DNA of 64,000 bases from Pectobacterium aroidearum (GCF_015689195.1 NZ_CP065044.1:3720001-3784000); one strand, 5' to 3'. Counted from the stretch's first letter, positions 9,484 to 20,683 are shown. Made by a program: numbers and translations. The notes: a model not told the origin generated them from the letters alone.

Positions 9484-9849
9484 TCACAGTTTCAAACGAG
9501 AGAGATTACGCTCAACCAATGCCGCCCCAATTCCTGATACCTCAGTTAATTGCTCAATCTGGGTAAAAGGACCATTTTGCTCACGGTAGTGCACTATCGC
9601 TTCTGCTTTTTTCAGCCCGACGCCGTTCATTATCTCGGCCAACTCGGCAGCGCTTGCCGCATTGATGCTCACCTTATCCTCATCGCCATCAGGAAGCGTT
9701 GCTTTTTCCACTTTCTGATCTGCTGGTGCAGACTTCACCGCCGTCGCCGTACCGTCGGCGGCTTTAGGCGCAGCCTGCCCTAATAATGGCAACCCAGATA
9801 AACTCATCCCAATGATTAAGCACAGTGCTTTTATTCCTGATTTTTTCAT
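9484..9849 (-). CDS. ybaV: Helix-hairpin-helix protein YbaV (ComEA-like)
   Basis: Small exported protein of 121 residues. A signal peptide covers about residues 1-26 (ending GQAAP), then a low-complexity Ala/Lys/Asp linker, then a helix-hairpin-helix DNA-binding domain (SINAASAAELAEIMNGVGLKKA and a second hairpin ISGIG-like segment). The domain matches the C-terminal part of ComEA, the periplasmic DNA receptor in transformable bacteria, but no competence genes are nearby. The E. coli homologue has no firmly proven function. Confidence 0.9.
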   Translation of the reverse strand: MKKSGIKALCLIIGMSLSGLPLLGQAAPKAADGTATAVKSAPADQKVEKATLPDGDEDKVSINAASAAELAEIMNGVGLKKAEAIVHYREQNGPFTQIEQLTEVSGIGAALVERNLSRLKL

Positions 9850-9931
9850 GCTGTTTCCTCCATGTGTTTGACAGCACGGCTACCTTGCCGCAGGCCAGTC
9901 AACATCGCAAACAGCAGAATTTAAATGTGGA

Positions 9932-9953
9932 AAAGGCCGCGAAAGCGGCCTTT
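9932..9953 (-). terminator. ppiD terminator
   Basis: Arms AAAGGCCGC / GCGGCCTTT with a GAAA-type tetraloop, 35 bp after the ppiD stop; the minus-strand tail continues as TTTTCC. Confidence 0.85.
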
Positions 9954-9987
9954 GGTTGTTGCAACGATTTGCAAATTTTTGCGGGGC

Positions 9988-11868
9988 TTATTGCTGTTCC
10001 TGCGCCGCATTGCCCATCTTGATTTTCGCTTCACTACGCAAGCTGGACAGCAGAGAATCAAACAGTGCGCCCAGAGAACCTTGCTGAACCTGGCTGGCAA
10101 ACTGTGTTTTCTGCTCATCGTTTAGCTGATGTGGCGTCACGCTATCCAGCGCCACCAGCACGACATTGCCCGCTTGATCCTGAGCAATCGCATAAGACGA
10201 CTTATCCTTCTCTGGATGCGGCATAGCAAAAATAGCTTCAGCCGTTGCATCACCCTGAGAGATAGAAGACATCGTTTTTGCTTCACCAAAGCTCAACCCT
10301 GCCGCTTGCAGCGCGTCGTCTTTACCTTGCTTCAGCTCAGCCAGAATTTTTTCAGCGTCCAGACGAGCCTGCTGTTCAGCTTTCTGACGTTTCAACGTCT
10401 CTACGATCTCGGTACGAACCTGATCCAGAGGGCGAGTGCTTTCAGGTTTGTGCTCAGTGATACGCAGAACGAAAGCACGGTCACCGTCAACGTTAATCAC
10501 ATCAGAGTTGTTGCCTGCAGTACCGTTCTCCCCCAGCAGCGCGCCACTAAAGATAGCCTGCGTGACCGGTTGGAAATTCAGCGCGGCAGGGACCTTCTCA
10601 CGCGTAAACCAGTCGGTCTGCGTGGCTTTCACACCGGCCGCTTCTTCTGCTGAAGCCAGAGATTCGTTGTCATTGCTGGCCGCTTCGCTGACTTTTTGCT
10701 GCAGCGCATAGTAACCATCCTGCGCTTTCTCATGCTTCACTTTCTCAGCGATTTCGGCACGCACTTCGCTCAGCGGTTTAATCTGCTGTGGCTGAACATC
10801 ATCAAGACGCACAATCAGGTAGCCAACAGAAGATTTAATTGCTGCGGAAATCTGGCCTTTCTCTGTCAGTTTTGCCTGCTTCAGCTCATCAATCATGCTG
10901 TTTTCGTCCATCCATCCCAGATCGCCACCGTTACGGCGCGAGATGATGTCCGTTGATTTTTCTTTCGCCAGCGTAGCGAAATCACCGCCTTGCTTCAGCG
11001 CGTCCAGAACAGACGTTGCATCGGCCTCATTCTTCACCTGAATAACGCTGAATTTTTTGCGCTCAGGTTGGGAATAGTCGTTCTTGTTCTGCTCGTAGAA
11101 ATCGTTAATGGCAGCATCGTCTACTTTCACGCCGTCCATGATGCTCGCCGCATCCAACGTGATATAGCTGACTTTGAATTCTTCCGGTGCGATGAAATTG
11201 CCTTTGTTTTGATCGTAATAGCTCTGGACTTCATCATCAGCCACCGTCTGGGCTTTCGCTTTGGCGGCAATATCAATGGTTGCCACACGGACAACGCGAT
11301 CTTGTGCAGCCAGTTTCACCAGATTATCGATCTCCTGCGGCAGCAGGAACGATGAATTGCCAAAACCGCGAATCAGCTGTTGTGATGTCAGTTGCTTACG
11401 CAGCATCTGAGCATACATATCCGGCGTTACGCCAAGGCGGCGAACCTGATCCAGATACTTTTCATTATCAAAACGGTTGTTTGTCTGAAACGCGGGAACG
11501 TCAAAGATCGCCTGTTTGATTTGCTCATCACTGATGTTTAACCCCAGCTTGTTGGCATACTGATCCAGCAAGGTTTCATCAATGAGTTGGGAGAGTGCCT
11601 GCCTACGCAATTGCTGCATGTAACCGTCATTGCTCGCCAGAAGAGAGAAATTCTCACCCAAGGCTTCCTGCTGACGACTGCGTTCGTTCTGTACCGCCTG
11701 CTCAAGCTGTGCGCGGGTAATTTCCTGCCCGTTCACCTTTGCAGCGTAATCTCCTGAACCACCAATAAGATAATCACCAACGCCAGTTAGAACGAATGAT
11801 GCGATGATCAAAGCAAGAATAATTTTGAGCACGACGTTATTTGCGGCCGTACGTAAATTGTCCATCAT
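9988..11868 (-). CDS. ppiD: Periplasmic chaperone / peptidyl-prolyl isomerase PpiD
   Basis: Membrane-anchored periplasmic folding factor of 626 residues that works near the SecYEG translocon on emerging outer-membrane and periplasmic proteins. It has one N-terminal transmembrane helix at about residues 14-35 (KIILALIIASFVLTG), a SurA-like N-terminal domain, and a parvulin domain around residues 265-355 (GGDFATLAKEKS and GGDLGWMDE). The frame opens 19 codons earlier, but MMDNLRTAANN matches the known PpiD start. Located downstream of hupB, as in E. coli. Confidence 0.95.
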   Translation of the reverse strand: MMDNLRTAANNVVLKIILALIIASFVLTGVGDYLIGGSGDYAAKVNGQEITRAQLEQAVQNERSRQQEALGENFSLLASNDGYMQQLRRQALSQLIDETLLDQYANKLGLNISDEQIKQAIFDVPAFQTNNRFDNEKYLDQVRRLGVTPDMYAQMLRKQLTSQQLIRGFGNSSFLLPQEIDNLVKLAAQDRVVRVATIDIAAKAKAQTVADDEVQSYYDQNKGNFIAPEEFKVSYITLDAASIMDGVKVDDAAINDFYEQNKNDYSQPERKKFSVIQVKNEADATSVLDALKQGGDFATLAKEKSTDIISRRNGGDLGWMDENSMIDELKQAKLTEKGQISAAIKSSVGYLIVRLDDVQPQQIKPLSEVRAEIAEKVKHEKAQDGYYALQQKVSEAASNDNESLASAEEAAGVKATQTDWFTREKVPAALNFQPVTQAIFSGALLGENGTAGNNSDVINVDGDRAFVLRITEHKPESTRPLDQVRTEIVETLKRQKAEQQARLDAEKILAELKQGKDDALQAAGLSFGEAKTMSSISQGDATAEAIFAMPHPEKDKSSYAIAQDQAGNVVLVALDSVTPHQLNDEQKTQFASQVQQGSLGALFDSLLSSLRSEAKIKMGNAAQEQQ

Positions 11869-12116
11869 AATGTGACAACACTCCGCTGTAGAATGGATAA
11901 AACTCCCTGCGCTGGCCGAAGCCATGCATCCTTGCGATTGCTATAGCCCAATACAAGGCTAGGGCGCACTTAAGCTTATTACCCGCCACCAAAACGACCA
12001 GCAGCGATGTTTAGAAAGCAATATCGATGTTTAGTTAAAAACAAAGTTTGCCGTTCTCACGTCGCCTTCGCCACGTTCTGCCGTGTGTCGGGTAGGTATA
12101 GTCCTATATAAATAAA
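11869..12116. other. Intergenic DNA upstream of ppiD
   Basis: Non-coding gap that should hold the ppiD promoter. I see no clear consensus promoter, repeat or small gene in it. The hupB terminator marks its left-transcribed boundary at 12117. Confidence 0.5.
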
Positions 12117-12141
12117 AGGCACATCATAAAATGATGCGCCT
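12117..12141 (-). terminator. hupB terminator
   Basis: On the minus strand AGGCGCATCAT, a short T loop, then ATGATGTGCCT with one G-U pair, followed by TTTTATTTATA. It lies about 80 bp after the hupB stop codon. Confidence 0.8.
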
Positions 12142-12223
12142 CGTATCTTACCCTACCAATATCATTGCGTCAGGTATTGTTTGGCACCCAAAGTAGTTAT
12201 CAGCCAAACCTGTGACGTAATAA

Positions 12224-12496
12224 TCAGTTAACGGCGTCTTTCAGTGTCTTACCAGCACGGAATCCTGGTACTTTTGCTGCAGGGATACTGATTTCCTTAC
12301 CAGTTTGCGGGTTACGGCCGGTACGAGCAGCACGTTCACGCACTGAGAAAGTACCAAAACCAACCAAAGCAACATCATCCCCTTCTTTCAGGGATTCGGT
12401 AACGGAACCAATAATTGCATCTAACACACGCCCTGCTGCCGCTTTGGAAATATCAGCATCTGCGGCAATTTTGTCGATCAATTGTGACTTGTTCAC
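12224..12496 (-). CDS. hupB: DNA-binding protein HU-beta
   Basis: Histone-like nucleoid protein of 90 residues, the standard length. The DNA-binding arm motif [21 protein letters not shown] is intact, with the conserved proline in GRNPQTG that wedges into the minor groove. It forms heterodimers with HU-alpha and compacts and bends DNA. Between lon and ppiD, the invariant enterobacterial order. Confidence 0.98.
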   Translation of the reverse strand: MNKSQLIDKIAADADISKAAAGRVLDAIIGSVTESLKEGDDVALVGFGTFSVRERAARTGRNPQTGKEISIPAAKVPGFRAGKTLKDAVN

Positions 12497-12624
12497 TCTG
12501 TCATCCCCTCTGGAATTCTCTTATCGCGCTTCAATGTCCCAAGACGCGACACGTAACTTATTATCAATACTGTCATGCTCAGCCAGTTACGGCTAAAACT
12601 AACAGTGCTCTAACTTAGCGGTAC

Positions 12625-12660
12625 AAAAAAAAGCTGGCAAGCACGATTTCACTCACCAGC
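12625..12660 (-). terminator. lon terminator
   Basis: On the minus strand GCTGG pairs with CCAGC; several wobble pairs extend the stem to about 11 bp. Eight consecutive T residues follow it. It lies 34 bp after the lon stop. Confidence 0.85.
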
Positions 12661-12693
12661 CCTGATTTTCTCAAGGGTTTTTGCGACAGGTCA

Positions 12694-15075
12694 CTATTTT
12701 GCCTTGGCTTTGGTCTTTGCTTTAGGCGCAGAGACCACTTGCATGCCAGAAGGCGAATTCTGCAACGCTAACGCCAACACTTCCTCGATACGTTTCACCG
12801 GATGGATTTCCAGATCCGCAATCACGTTCTGTGGGATATCCTCCAGATCGCGTTTGTTGTCATCAGGAATCAATACTGTCTTGATTCCACCACGGTGTGC
12901 GGCCAGCAATTTCTCTTTCAGACCGCCGATCGGCAGTACCAGACCACGCAGGGTAATTTCCCCCGTCATCGCCACATCGGCACGCACCGGATTTCCGGTC
13001 AAACAAGAAACCAGCGCGGTACACATCGCGATACCCGCACTTGGCCCATCTTTCGGCGTCGCACCTTCAGGAACGTGAACGTGGATATCACGCTTCTCGT
13101 AAAAATCAGCATTGATGCCTAATTTTTCCGCACGGGCACGAACTACGGTGAGCGCAGCCTGAATCGACTCCTGCATCACCTCGCCTAACGAACCAGTATA
13201 GGTCAATTTACCCTTGCCCGGCACACAGGCGGTTTCGATCGTCAGCAGATCGCCGCCAACTTCCGTCCAGGCCAGACCGGTCACCTGCCCTACGCGATTT
13301 TCATCGTCCGCGCGGCCATAGTCAAAGCGCTGTACCCCAAGGAAATCCTTAAGGTTATCGCCCGAAACCTGAATATGCTTAGTGGATTTATCCATCAACA
13401 GCGTTTTTACTGCTTTACGGCACAGCTTGGAGATTTCACGCTCCAGGCTACGTACGCCAGCTTCACGCGTGTAATAACGGATAATGCCAACAATCGCGCT
13501 GTCTTCTACCGACAGCTCACCGTTCTTCAGCGCGTTACGTTCGATCTGTTTCGGCAACAGGTGCTGTTTGGCGATGTTCAGCTTTTCATCTTCGGTATAG
13601 CCGGAAAGACGAATGACTTCCATACGGTCAAGCAACGGCGCCGGGATGTTCATGGAGTTAGACGTCGCCACAAACATGACATCAGACAGATCGTAGTCGA
13701 CTTCCAGATAATGATCGTTAAACGCCACGTTCTGCTCAGGATCGAGCACTTCCAGCAATGCAGAAGCCGGATCGCCACGCATGTCGGAAGACATCTTGTC
13801 GATCTCATCCAGCAGGAACAGCGGGTTTTTCACGCCAACTTTCGCCATTTTCTGGATCAGTTTGCCCGGCATGGAGCCAATATAGGTACGGCGGTGTCCG
13901 CGGATTTCCGCTTCGTCACGCACGCCACCCAGCGCCATACGCACATACTGACGTCCGGTCGCTTTGGCAATGGACTGACCGAGCGAGGTTTTACCGACGC
14001 CAGGAGGCCCTACCAGACACAAAATCGGCCCTCTGATCTTGCTGACACGACTCTGTACTGCGAGATATTCGAGGATGCGTTCTTTCACACGATCCAAACC
14101 ATAATGGTCGGTATCCAGCATTTCCTGCGCTTTCAGCAAGTCTTTCTTCACTTTGCTACGCGCATTCCACGGAACCTGCACCATCCAGTCGATATAACTG
14201 CGCACTACCGTCGCTTCCGCCGACATCGGCGACATCATCTTCAGCTTTTGCAGTTCAGCTTCGGCTTTCTCACGTGCATCTTTCGGCATTTTTGCCGCTT
14301 CAATCTTACGCTTTAACGCTTCGTGTTCATCCGGCGCGTCGTCCATCTCACCCAGCTCTTTCTGAATGGCTTTCATTTGCTCATTCAGATAGTACTCACG
14401 CTGGCTTTTTTCCATTTGCTTCTTAACGCGACCACGGATCCGTTTTTCTACCTGCAGCAGGTCGATTTCGGATTCCATCATCGCCATCAGATACTCTAAA
14501 CGCTCGGTAATATCGAACATTTCAAGTACCGACTGCTTATCAGCCAATTTCAGCGGCATGTGTGCGGCAATGGTGTCGGCTAAGCGCGCGGCATCATCAA
14601 TACTGTTCAGTGATGTCAGTACTTCCGGCGGGATCTTCTTGTTCAGCTTGATGTAACCCTCAAACTGATTGATTGCCGTGCGCATGAGCACTTCCTGCTC
14701 GCGTTCATCAATCGCCGGAGAGTCAAGATATTCGGCTTTTGCCGCGAAATGCTCGCCACCGTCAGAAAGCGTCGTAATACGGGCACGCTGCAACCCCTCG
14801 ACCAGTACCTTTACCGTACCGTCAGGCAGTTTCAGCATTTGAAGAATTGAGGCTACCGTCCCTACCGAGAAAAGATCGTTAATACTTGGCTCATCCGTTG
14901 AAGCTTCTTTCTGTGCCACCAGCATGATCTTTTTGTCATGATCCATTGCGGCTTCAAGGCACCGAATCGATTTCTCCCGACCAACAAACAACGGAATGAC
15001 CATGTGCGGATAAACCACCACATCGCGCAATGGCAATACGGGGATTTCTATGCGTTCGGAACGCTCAGGGTTCAT
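12694..15075 (-). CDS. lon: ATP-dependent protease Lon
   Basis: Cytosolic AAA+ serine protease that degrades misfolded proteins and regulators such as capsule and cell-division factors. The protein has 793 residues, slightly longer than E. coli Lon because of a lysine/alanine-rich tail ending KAKTKAKAK. An N-terminal substrate-binding domain, Walker [10 protein letters not shown], and a C-terminal protease domain are present; the catalytic serine is Ser679 in DGPSAG, the same number as in E. coli. A sigma-32 type promoter lies about 90 bp upstream, predicting heat-shock control. Confidence 0.98.
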   Translation of the reverse strand: MNPERSERIEIPVLPLRDVVVYPHMVIPLFVGREKSIRCLEAAMDHDKKIMLVAQKEASTDEPSINDLFSVGTVASILQMLKLPDGTVKVLVEGLQRARITTLSDGGEHFAAKAEYLDSPAIDEREQEVLMRTAINQFEGYIKLNKKIPPEVLTSLNSIDDAARLADTIAAHMPLKLADKQSVLEMFDITERLEYLMAMMESEIDLLQVEKRIRGRVKKQMEKSQREYYLNEQMKAIQKELGEMDDAPDEHEALKRKIEAAKMPKDAREKAEAELQKLKMMSPMSAEATVVRSYIDWMVQVPWNARSKVKKDLLKAQEMLDTDHYGLDRVKERILEYLAVQSRVSKIRGPILCLVGPPGVGKTSLGQSIAKATGRQYVRMALGGVRDEAEIRGHRRTYIGSMPGKLIQKMAKVGVKNPLFLLDEIDKMSSDMRGDPASALLEVLDPEQNVAFNDHYLEVDYDLSDVMFVATSNSMNIPAPLLDRMEVIRLSGYTEDEKLNIAKQHLLPKQIERNALKNGELSVEDSAIVGIIRYYTREAGVRSLEREISKLCRKAVKTLLMDKSTKHIQVSGDNLKDFLGVQRFDYGRADDENRVGQVTGLAWTEVGGDLLTIETACVPGKGKLTYTGSLGEVMQESIQAALTVVRARAEKLGINADFYEKRDIHVHVPEGATPKDGPSAGIAMCTALVSCLTGNPVRADVAMTGEITLRGLVLPIGGLKEKLLAAHRGGIKTVLIPDDNKRDLEDIPQNVIADLEIHPVKRIEEVLALALQNSPSGMQVVSAPKAKTKAKAK

Positions 15076-15163
15076 AGAGCTCTCTCTTAGTTTCGTTTCC
15101 GCCAGGTTATGGGAATATCGTGAAACGCGGTTTTCGCGGGTTTCATCAAATAGGTATTTGAGT

Positions 15164-15192
15164 ATATGGGGATAAATATCTCACATTCAACG
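15164..15192 (-). promoter_or_regulatory. Sigma-32 heat-shock promoter of lon
   Basis: Read on the minus strand, a -35 of GTTGAA is separated by 14 bases from a -10 of CCCCATAT, close to the sigma-32 consensus (CTTGAA and CCCCATNT). This gives a leader of roughly 80 bases before the lon start codon. Confidence 0.85.
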
Positions 15193-15213
15193 ACCAGCAT
15201 GCGTGTAAAAAAC

Positions 15214-15238
15214 AAATGGGGGATAAAATCCCCCATTT
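15214..15238 (-). terminator. clpX terminator
   Basis: Arms AAATGGGGGAT / ATCCCCCATTT with a 3-base loop, 29 bp after the clpX stop. The minus-strand tail is rich in T (GTTTTTTAC). Confidence 0.88.
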
Positions 15239-15266
15239 TTATTTTTCGATACGCTTAATTGATTAC

Positions 15267-16541
15267 TTATTCGCCAGAAGCTTGCTGGGTTTCATGCTTG
15301 CCATAGATCAGCAATGGCTCGGATTGACCCGCAATAACAGATTCGTCAATGACGACTTTGTCCACGCTTTCCAGCGATGGCAGGTCATACATGGTATCCA
15401 GCAGAGCGGCTTCAACGATAGAACGCAGGCCACGTGCACCGGTTTTACGCGCCATCGCTTTCTTGGCAATCGCCGTCAGCGCTTCATCGCGGAATTCCAG
15501 TTCAACGCCCTCCAGGTTGAACAACGCCTGATACTGTTTGGTCAGCGCATTTTTAGGCTCACGCAAAATCTGAATCAACGCTTCTTCGCTCAGCTCTCTC
15601 AGCGTAGCAACCACTGGCAGACGGCCGATAAACTCAGGAATCAAACCGAATTTAATCAAGTCACCCGGTTCAACATTGCTTAACAGCTCGCCTTCTGTTG
15701 CTTTGTCAGCCGATCCTTTAACCGTTGCATTAAAGCCGATGCCGCGACCTGTATCGGTACGTTGCTCGATCACTTTGTCCAGCCCTGCAAACGCGCCGCC
15801 GCAGATAAAGAGGATCTTAGAGGTATCAACCTGCAAGAACTCCTGTTGCGGATGCTTGCGCCCACCCTGCGGCGGAACAGCAGCAATCGTCCCTTCGATA
15901 AGCTTCAGCAGCGCCTGCTGTACACCTTCACCTGAAACATCGCGGGTGATCGACGGGTTGTCTGACTTACGAGAAATCTTGTCGATTTCATCGATGTAGA
16001 CAATCCCACGCTGTGCTTTCTGCACATCGTAATCACACTTCTGCAACAGCTTCTGAATGATGTTTTCAACGTCTTCACCGACGTAACCTGCTTCGGTCAG
16101 CGTCGTGGCATCCGCCATGGTGAATGGTACATCCAGGAAGCGCGCCAGCGTTTCAGCCAGCAGCGTTTTACCGCTCCCGGTAGGACCGATCAGCAGGATG
16201 TTACTTTTACCCAGTTCGATCCCGTTGCTGCTGTCACCATTACGCAAGCGTTTGTAGTGGTTATACACCGCAACGGCCAACACCTTCTTGGCCTGCTCTT
16301 GACCAATAACATAATCGTCAAGGTGGCGGCGAATTTCGTGTGGCGTCGGCAACGCACTGCGCTCACGATGGGGCGCCACTTCTTTAATTTCTTCGCGAAT
16401 AATGTCGTTACACAAGTCAACACATTCATCGCAGATATACACCGACGGCCCGGCAATCAGCTTACGCACTTCATGCTGGCTCTTGCCGCAAAAAGAGCAG
16501 TACAGTAACTTTCCTGAACCGTCTTTGCGCTTATCTGTCAT
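15267..16541 (-). CDS. clpX: ClpX, ATPase subunit of the ClpXP protease
   Basis: AAA+ unfoldase, 424 residues as in E. coli, that recognises tagged substrates such as SsrA-tailed proteins and feeds them to ClpP. The N-terminal zinc-binding domain has Cys15, Cys18, Cys37 and Cys40. Walker A is GPTGSGKT at residues 119-126, Walker B is VYIDEIDKI, and the ClpP-docking loop IGF motif is visible in GIGFNA. It lies 163 bp downstream of clpP and can be co-transcribed with it. Confidence 0.98.
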   Translation of the reverse strand: MTDKRKDGSGKLLYCSFCGKSQHEVRKLIAGPSVYICDECVDLCNDIIREEIKEVAPHRERSALPTPHEIRRHLDDYVIGQEQAKKVLAVAVYNHYKRLRNGDSSNGIELGKSNILLIGPTGSGKTLLAETLARFLDVPFTMADATTLTEAGYVGEDVENIIQKLLQKCDYDVQKAQRGIVYIDEIDKISRKSDNPSITRDVSGEGVQQALLKLIEGTIAAVPPQGGRKHPQQEFLQVDTSKILFICGGAFAGLDKVIEQRTDTGRGIGFNATVKGSADKATEGELLSNVEPGDLIKFGLIPEFIGRLPVVATLRELSEEALIQILREPKNALTKQYQALFNLEGVELEFRDEALTAIAKKAMARKTGARGLRSIVEAALLDTMYDLPSLESVDKVVIDESVIAGQSEPLLIYGKHETQQASGE

Positions 16542-16704
16542 GAGTTAAACCTCTTTTTCGTCTTTTGCCCGCAGGCCAACCACAGCGATACCGCTACAAC
16601 GAACGCCGATACTTATAGCCAATACGCGTAAAATAACCCCGCACAACAGACTATCGGTCGAACACTGATTTTTAGCCACACCAGACCGCTACTATGGCGA
16701 GTGA

Positions 16705-17328
16705 TTACCCGCGGTTAGTGAATACGGAGTCTACCAAGCCGTAGTCTACTGCCTCACTGGCAGAGAGGAAACGATCGCGCTCGGTGTCTCTCTCTATCGC
16801 TTCAAGAGGCTGACCCGTATGTTTAGCCATCAGTTCATTCATTTTGGCTTTCACTTTCAAAATTTCTTTGGCATGGATTTCAATATCCGTAGCCTGCCCC
16901 TGGAAGCCGCCCAACGGCTGGTGAATCATAACGCGCGAGTTAGGCAGACAAATACGTTTGCCTTTGGCACCCGCCGTCAACAGGAATGCGCCCATTGAGC
17001 AAGCCTGTCCCATACAGATCGTGCTGACATCTGGCTTGATAAACTGCATGGTGTCGTAAATGGACATACCGGCAGTGATGACGCCACCAGGAGAGTTAAT
17101 GTACAGATAAATGTCTTTTTCTGGGTTTTCGGCTTCCAGAAACAGCATCTGTGCAACAACCAGATTCGCCATATGATCTTCAACCTGACCGGTCAGGAAG
17201 ATTATCCGTTCTTTTAGCAGACGGGAATAGATATCGTAAGAACGTTCCCCACGCGAGGTCTGTTCAACCACCATCGGCACTAACGCCATATGAGGTGCTT
17301 GTCTTTCTTGTTCGCCACTGTATGACAT
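16705..17328 (-). CDS. clpP: ClpP protease subunit
   Basis: Barrel-forming serine peptidase of 207 residues with a short N-terminal propeptide. The catalytic triad is visible as Ser111 (QACSMGA), His136 (VMIHQPLGG) and Asp185, the numbering of the E. coli precursor. Works with ClpX, whose gene follows, and with ClpA. A sigma-32 type promoter lies about 170 bp upstream. Confidence 0.98.
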   Translation of the reverse strand: MSYSGEQERQAPHMALVPMVVEQTSRGERSYDIYSRLLKERIIFLTGQVEDHMANLVVAQMLFLEAENPEKDIYLYINSPGGVITAGMSIYDTMQFIKPDVSTICMGQACSMGAFLLTAGAKGKRICLPNSRVMIHQPLGGFQGQATDIEIHAKEILKVKAKMNELMAKHTGQPLEAIERDTERDRFLSASEAVDYGLVDSVFTNRG

Positions 17329-17497
17329 TCACGTCTCCTAGATAAAATGCGTCCGGCACTCTTGTTACGTTGTTCAAGCATTGCATTCAATTCTACTAGA
17401 GATAGGGGGGGATGACTATGGAACCCTATCCCTTCACTGCTGAACAACCTATCGGCCGAGAATCCTTACCTGCTGTGCCTACTTTTCCTCTTCAGTG

Positions 17498-17525
17498 AGT
17501 GGGGGCACACGCATTGTATTTCAAG
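17498..17525 (-). promoter_or_regulatory. Sigma-32 heat-shock promoter of clpP
   Basis: On the minus strand CTTGAAA, 13 bases, then CCCCCACT, a good sigma-32 match with a full CTTGAAA -35 element. The predicted transcript leader is about 160 bases. The 240 bp between this site and the tig terminator is AT-rich and shows no gene. Confidence 0.8.
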
Positions 17526-17765
17526 CTTACACTATCAATCGTTCTCTATTAAAGAACCAATTATTTTATTATTAACACGTTATCGGCACGGCAAACCTGA
17601 GGTTTAACCCCTTGCCTGACCTCATAAATTCTTTGTCTGCTTTAATAATAGTGCAATTTCAGACCGCCATTCCTCGTCTATACGCTAATGGGGCTGAGAG
17701 GGTAAACACCAGAGATAAAGTACAATCGAAACAATAACCATCTACATCGCACAAACCTATAAGCA

Positions 17766-17795
17766 AAAAGCCCGCGCCATAAGGCACGGGCTTTT
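17766..17795 (-). terminator. tig terminator
   Basis: AAAAGCCCG stem closed around GCC...GGC with a 4-base ATAA-type loop, followed on the minus strand by TTTTTGC. It lies about 36 bp after the tig stop codon. Confidence 0.9.
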
Positions 17796-17831
17796 GATAG
17801 GGAAAGTTCCCTGCTACGCCATCAACAATGT

Positions 17832-19136
17832 TTATGCTGTAGCAGTTTGATTCATCAGCTCGTTGAAGCTTACTGATTTCTCAACAACTTTCGCTTTAGC
17901 AAGTACGGTTTCTACCGCTTGCTCTTCCAGAGCGACGTTACGCATGTTGTTCAACAGCTCTTTGTTTTTGCCGTAGAACTCGATAACTTCCTGCGGATCT
18001 TCGTACGCAGAAGCCATCTCTTCGATCAGTGCGTTAACGCGAGCTTCGTCAGCTTTCAGCTCATTGCTGCTGATGACTTCACCCAGCAACAGACCGATAA
18101 CCACGCGGCGTTTAGCCTGCTCTTCGAACAGCTCACGCGGTAATTCCTGCGCTTGCTTCTCGTTGCCGCCAAAACGCTGTGCAGCCTGACGACGCAGAAC
18201 ATCGATTTCGCCATCGATCAGTGCCGCTGGCACGTCGATTTCGTTTGCATTGATCAGTCCGTCCAGAACCTGAGTTTTCACACGGTTACGCACCGCGCCT
18301 TTCAGCTCACGTTCCATATTTTTACGGACTTCAGCACGCAGACCTTCCTGAGAACCATCAGCCACGCCGAAACGCTTGATGAATTCTTCAGTCAGTTCAG
18401 GCAGTTCACGCTCTTCAACTTTCTTCAGGACGATAGCGAACTGAGCCGCTTTTCCTTTCAGGTTTTCAGCGTGGTAGTCTTCAGGGAAGTTCACATCGAT
18501 AGTGAATTCTTCACCGGCTTTGTGCCCAACAACGCCATCTTCAAAACCTGGGATCATACGATTCTGGCCCATTGCCAGAACGAAGTCAGAAGCTTTGCCG
18601 CCTTCAAAGACTTCACCGTCGATAGAGCCAGTGAAATCGATAGTGACACGATCTTCCGCTGCCGCAGCACGGTCAGTTTCTTTCCAGGTCGCCTGTTGCT
18701 TACGCAGCGTTTCCAGCATGGTATCAACATCAGCGTCAGTCACTTCAACAACCGGTTTTTCAACTTCGATCGCATCCAGACCTTTCAGTTCAACTTCCGG
18801 GTACACTTCAAACTCAACAGAGTAAGTGAAGTCGCCGCCTACAGCGTATTCGCCAGGGATGTAGTTAGGCGCGCCAACCGGATTAATTTTTTCTTTGATG
18901 ATAGCGTCAACAAAGTTGCGCTGCATCAGGTCGCCCAATACGTCCTGACGCACAGAGGCACCATAACGCTGAGCAACAACATTCATCGGCACTTTGCCTT
19001 TACGAAAACCGTCAATACGTACTTTTTTGGCCGCGTTGACCAGCTCGCTCTTCACCGCACTCTCAATGATGTCAGCAGCAACGGTAATCGTTACGCGACG
19101 TCCCAGACCTTGAGTGGTTTCAACTGAAACTTGCAT
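17832..19136 (-). CDS. tig: Trigger factor
   Basis: Ribosome-associated chaperone and prolyl isomerase, 434 residues, close to the 432 of E. coli. The ribosome-docking loop appears as GFRKGKVP near residue 45, the FKBP-type domain spans about residues 150-245, and the C-terminal arms follow. It binds nascent chains at the exit tunnel. Upstream of clpP-clpX-lon on the same strand, the usual proteostasis cluster. Confidence 0.98.
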   Translation of the reverse strand: MQVSVETTQGLGRRVTITVAADIIESAVKSELVNAAKKVRIDGFRKGKVPMNVVAQRYGASVRQDVLGDLMQRNFVDAIIKEKINPVGAPNYIPGEYAVGGDFTYSVEFEVYPEVELKGLDAIEVEKPVVEVTDADVDTMLETLRKQQATWKETDRAAAAEDRVTIDFTGSIDGEVFEGGKASDFVLAMGQNRMIPGFEDGVVGHKAGEEFTIDVNFPEDYHAENLKGKAAQFAIVLKKVEERELPELTEEFIKRFGVADGSQEGLRAEVRKNMERELKGAVRNRVKTQVLDGLINANEIDVPAALIDGEIDVLRRQAAQRFGGNEKQAQELPRELFEEQAKRRVVIGLLLGEVISSNELKADEARVNALIEEMASAYEDPQEVIEFYGKNKELLNNMRNVALEEQAVETVLAKAKVVEKSVSFNELMNQTATA

Positions 19137-19452
19137 CTTGTTACCTCAAAAAATCACAGTGATCGGTCAACCCCAAAACTATTCTCGCGACGAAAAATCT
19201 CACGACAGCAAGGCTGATTCAGAACTGGCACCAAGGCACACAGACTTAAATAAACCTCGCAGAACCGGGAAATTGCCAACCCCGTTCCCTGTAGTCAGAA
19301 GCGTCCCGAATACATTCAGGAAAAAATAGACGCGGCATTATAGCGGTATAGAGAGGATGAGTCGAGAACGGAGGGCCGACTATTACAGCAACAGATTCAC
19401 ACTTTTGGTCAGTAACCCGCCCCGATATGTCTGGAACGGGCCATATTAATGA
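19137..19452. other. Intergenic DNA between tig and bolA
   Basis: A 316-bp gap that should carry the tig promoter and the bolA 3' end. A loose GC-rich dyad near 19420-19440 could be a bolA terminator but lacks a U-tract. I see no small gene or repeat here. Confidence 0.4.
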
Positions 19453-19767
19453 TTACGAAAGGATGCCAGCGCCGCCGCAAGGTGGTGAAGAAGGGACGGC
19501 ATTTTGCAAACTGGCCCACTCTTTTGTCGAATACGTATGTAATGCTAACGCATGCACTGAACCCGCTAACTCTTCAGCCAGTACGGCATAGACGGCGCGG
19601 TGTCGACCAATCACGCGTTCTCCCGTGAATTTATCGCTGACCAGCACGACTTTAAAATGACTTTCCGCTCCCGCAGGCACGTTGTGACGATAGCTTTCAT
19701 CGATCACTTCTAAATGAATGGGCTCAAAGCCCACACGCAGCTTTTCTTCTATCGTTTCACGCATCAT
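19453..19767 (-). CDS. bolA: BolA morphology / iron-sulfur regulator
   Basis: Small BolA-fold protein of 104 residues. The conserved histidine region [15 protein letters not shown] and the helix-turn-helix-like segment around [12 protein letters not shown] are present. BolA works with monothiol glutaredoxins in iron-sulfur sensing and acts as a stationary-phase regulator of cell shape and biofilm. Divergent from yajG, as in E. coli. Confidence 0.96.
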   Translation of the reverse strand: MMRETIEEKLRVGFEPIHLEVIDESYRHNVPAGAESHFKVVLVSDKFTGERVIGRHRAVYAVLAEELAGSVHALALHTYSTKEWASLQNAVPSSPPCGGAGILS

Positions 19768-20104
19768 ACGACTACCCTTTTCGGCTTGGGGGGGAAATTT
19801 GATATCAACGCGACATAACTGCCACTCAACTGCAACTCACCGATGTCCGAATCATTATAACCTTAGCGTTTTTTCAACCAGTTATGCGTAAAAGCCGCCA
19901 GACAAAGCAGAAAATTTTCTCAACGCATTGATATATCATCGACGGTCTTGATGTGATAAAAACGGTTTTTCTGGCTCATGGCACGAAAAAGATGAATTTC
20001 AGAACAATTTACCTGCTATCGGCTCTTTTTCCTGCCTGTGGCGATGATATGATATCAACAATATTTATCGGCTCACCACACTAATCATTATTGAGAAAAT
20101 ACGA
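19768..20104. other. Divergent promoter region of bolA and yajG
   Basis: A 337-bp AT-rich gap that must hold two divergent promoters. No operator, repeat or small gene could be called with confidence. Confidence 0.4.
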
Positions 20105-20683
20105 ATGTTAAAAAAATTATTTTTCCCTCTACTGGCCGTAATTCTGCTTGCAGGCTGTGCAGCAAAAAGCAACACGCTGAACATCACGCCTAAAATTAGC
20201 CTGCCTTCTCAGGATCCGACGCTGATGGGCGTAACGATTAGCATCAACGGTGCAGACCAGCGCGCCGACCAGGCTCTGGCAAAAGTGAATCGCGACGGCC
20301 AGCTGATTACGCTGACGCCTTCCCGCGATCTGCGCTTCCTGTTGCAAGAAGCGCTGGAGAAACAAATGACCGCGCGTGGTTATATGATCGGCACGGGCGG
20401 CCCGGTCGCTTTACAGATTGTGGTTAACCACCTGTACGCCGATGTCTCTGAAGGAAACCTGCGCTACAACATCACGACCAAAGCAGATATCTCCATCATT
20501 TCTCAGGCAGCAAATGGCAACAAGCAGGTGAAAAACTACCGCTCAACCTATAATGTTCAGGGCGCTTTCACCGCCAGCAACGACAAAATTACCGATGCGG
20601 TTAACACGGTGCTAGGCGATGTTATCAACGACATGGCGCAAGACACCAGTGTAAGTAGCTTCGTCAAAGAAAACGCCCGTTAA
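20105..20683 (+). CDS. yajG: Lipoprotein YajG
   Basis: Predicted lipoprotein of 192 residues with a signal peptide and a lipobox LAGC (Cys18), belonging to the YajG family (DUF-type beta-rich lipoprotein). The rest of the protein resembles the periplasmic domain fold of secretion-associated lipoproteins, with no enzyme motif. It precedes ampG by 59 bp in the same direction, the conserved order in enterobacteria. Function is not established. Confidence 0.93.
   Translation: MLKKLFFPLLAVILLAGCAAKSNTLNITPKISLPSQDPTLMGVTISINGADQRADQALAKVNRDGQLITLTPSRDLRFLLQEALEKQMTARGYMIGTGGPVALQIVVNHLYADVSEGNLRYNITTKADISIISQAANGNKQVKNYRSTYNVQGAFTASNDKITDAVNTVLGDVINDMAQDTSVSSFVKENAR

Noticed and set aside
13375-14316. 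Long plus-strand open frame (313 codons) opposite lon
   Set aside because: Shadow of lon on the other strand: His/Phe/Arg-rich translation, no ribosome binding site, no family resemblance.
18153-19127. Long plus-strand open frame (324 codons) opposite tig
   Set aside because: Antisense shadow of the tig coding sequence with the same unnatural composition.
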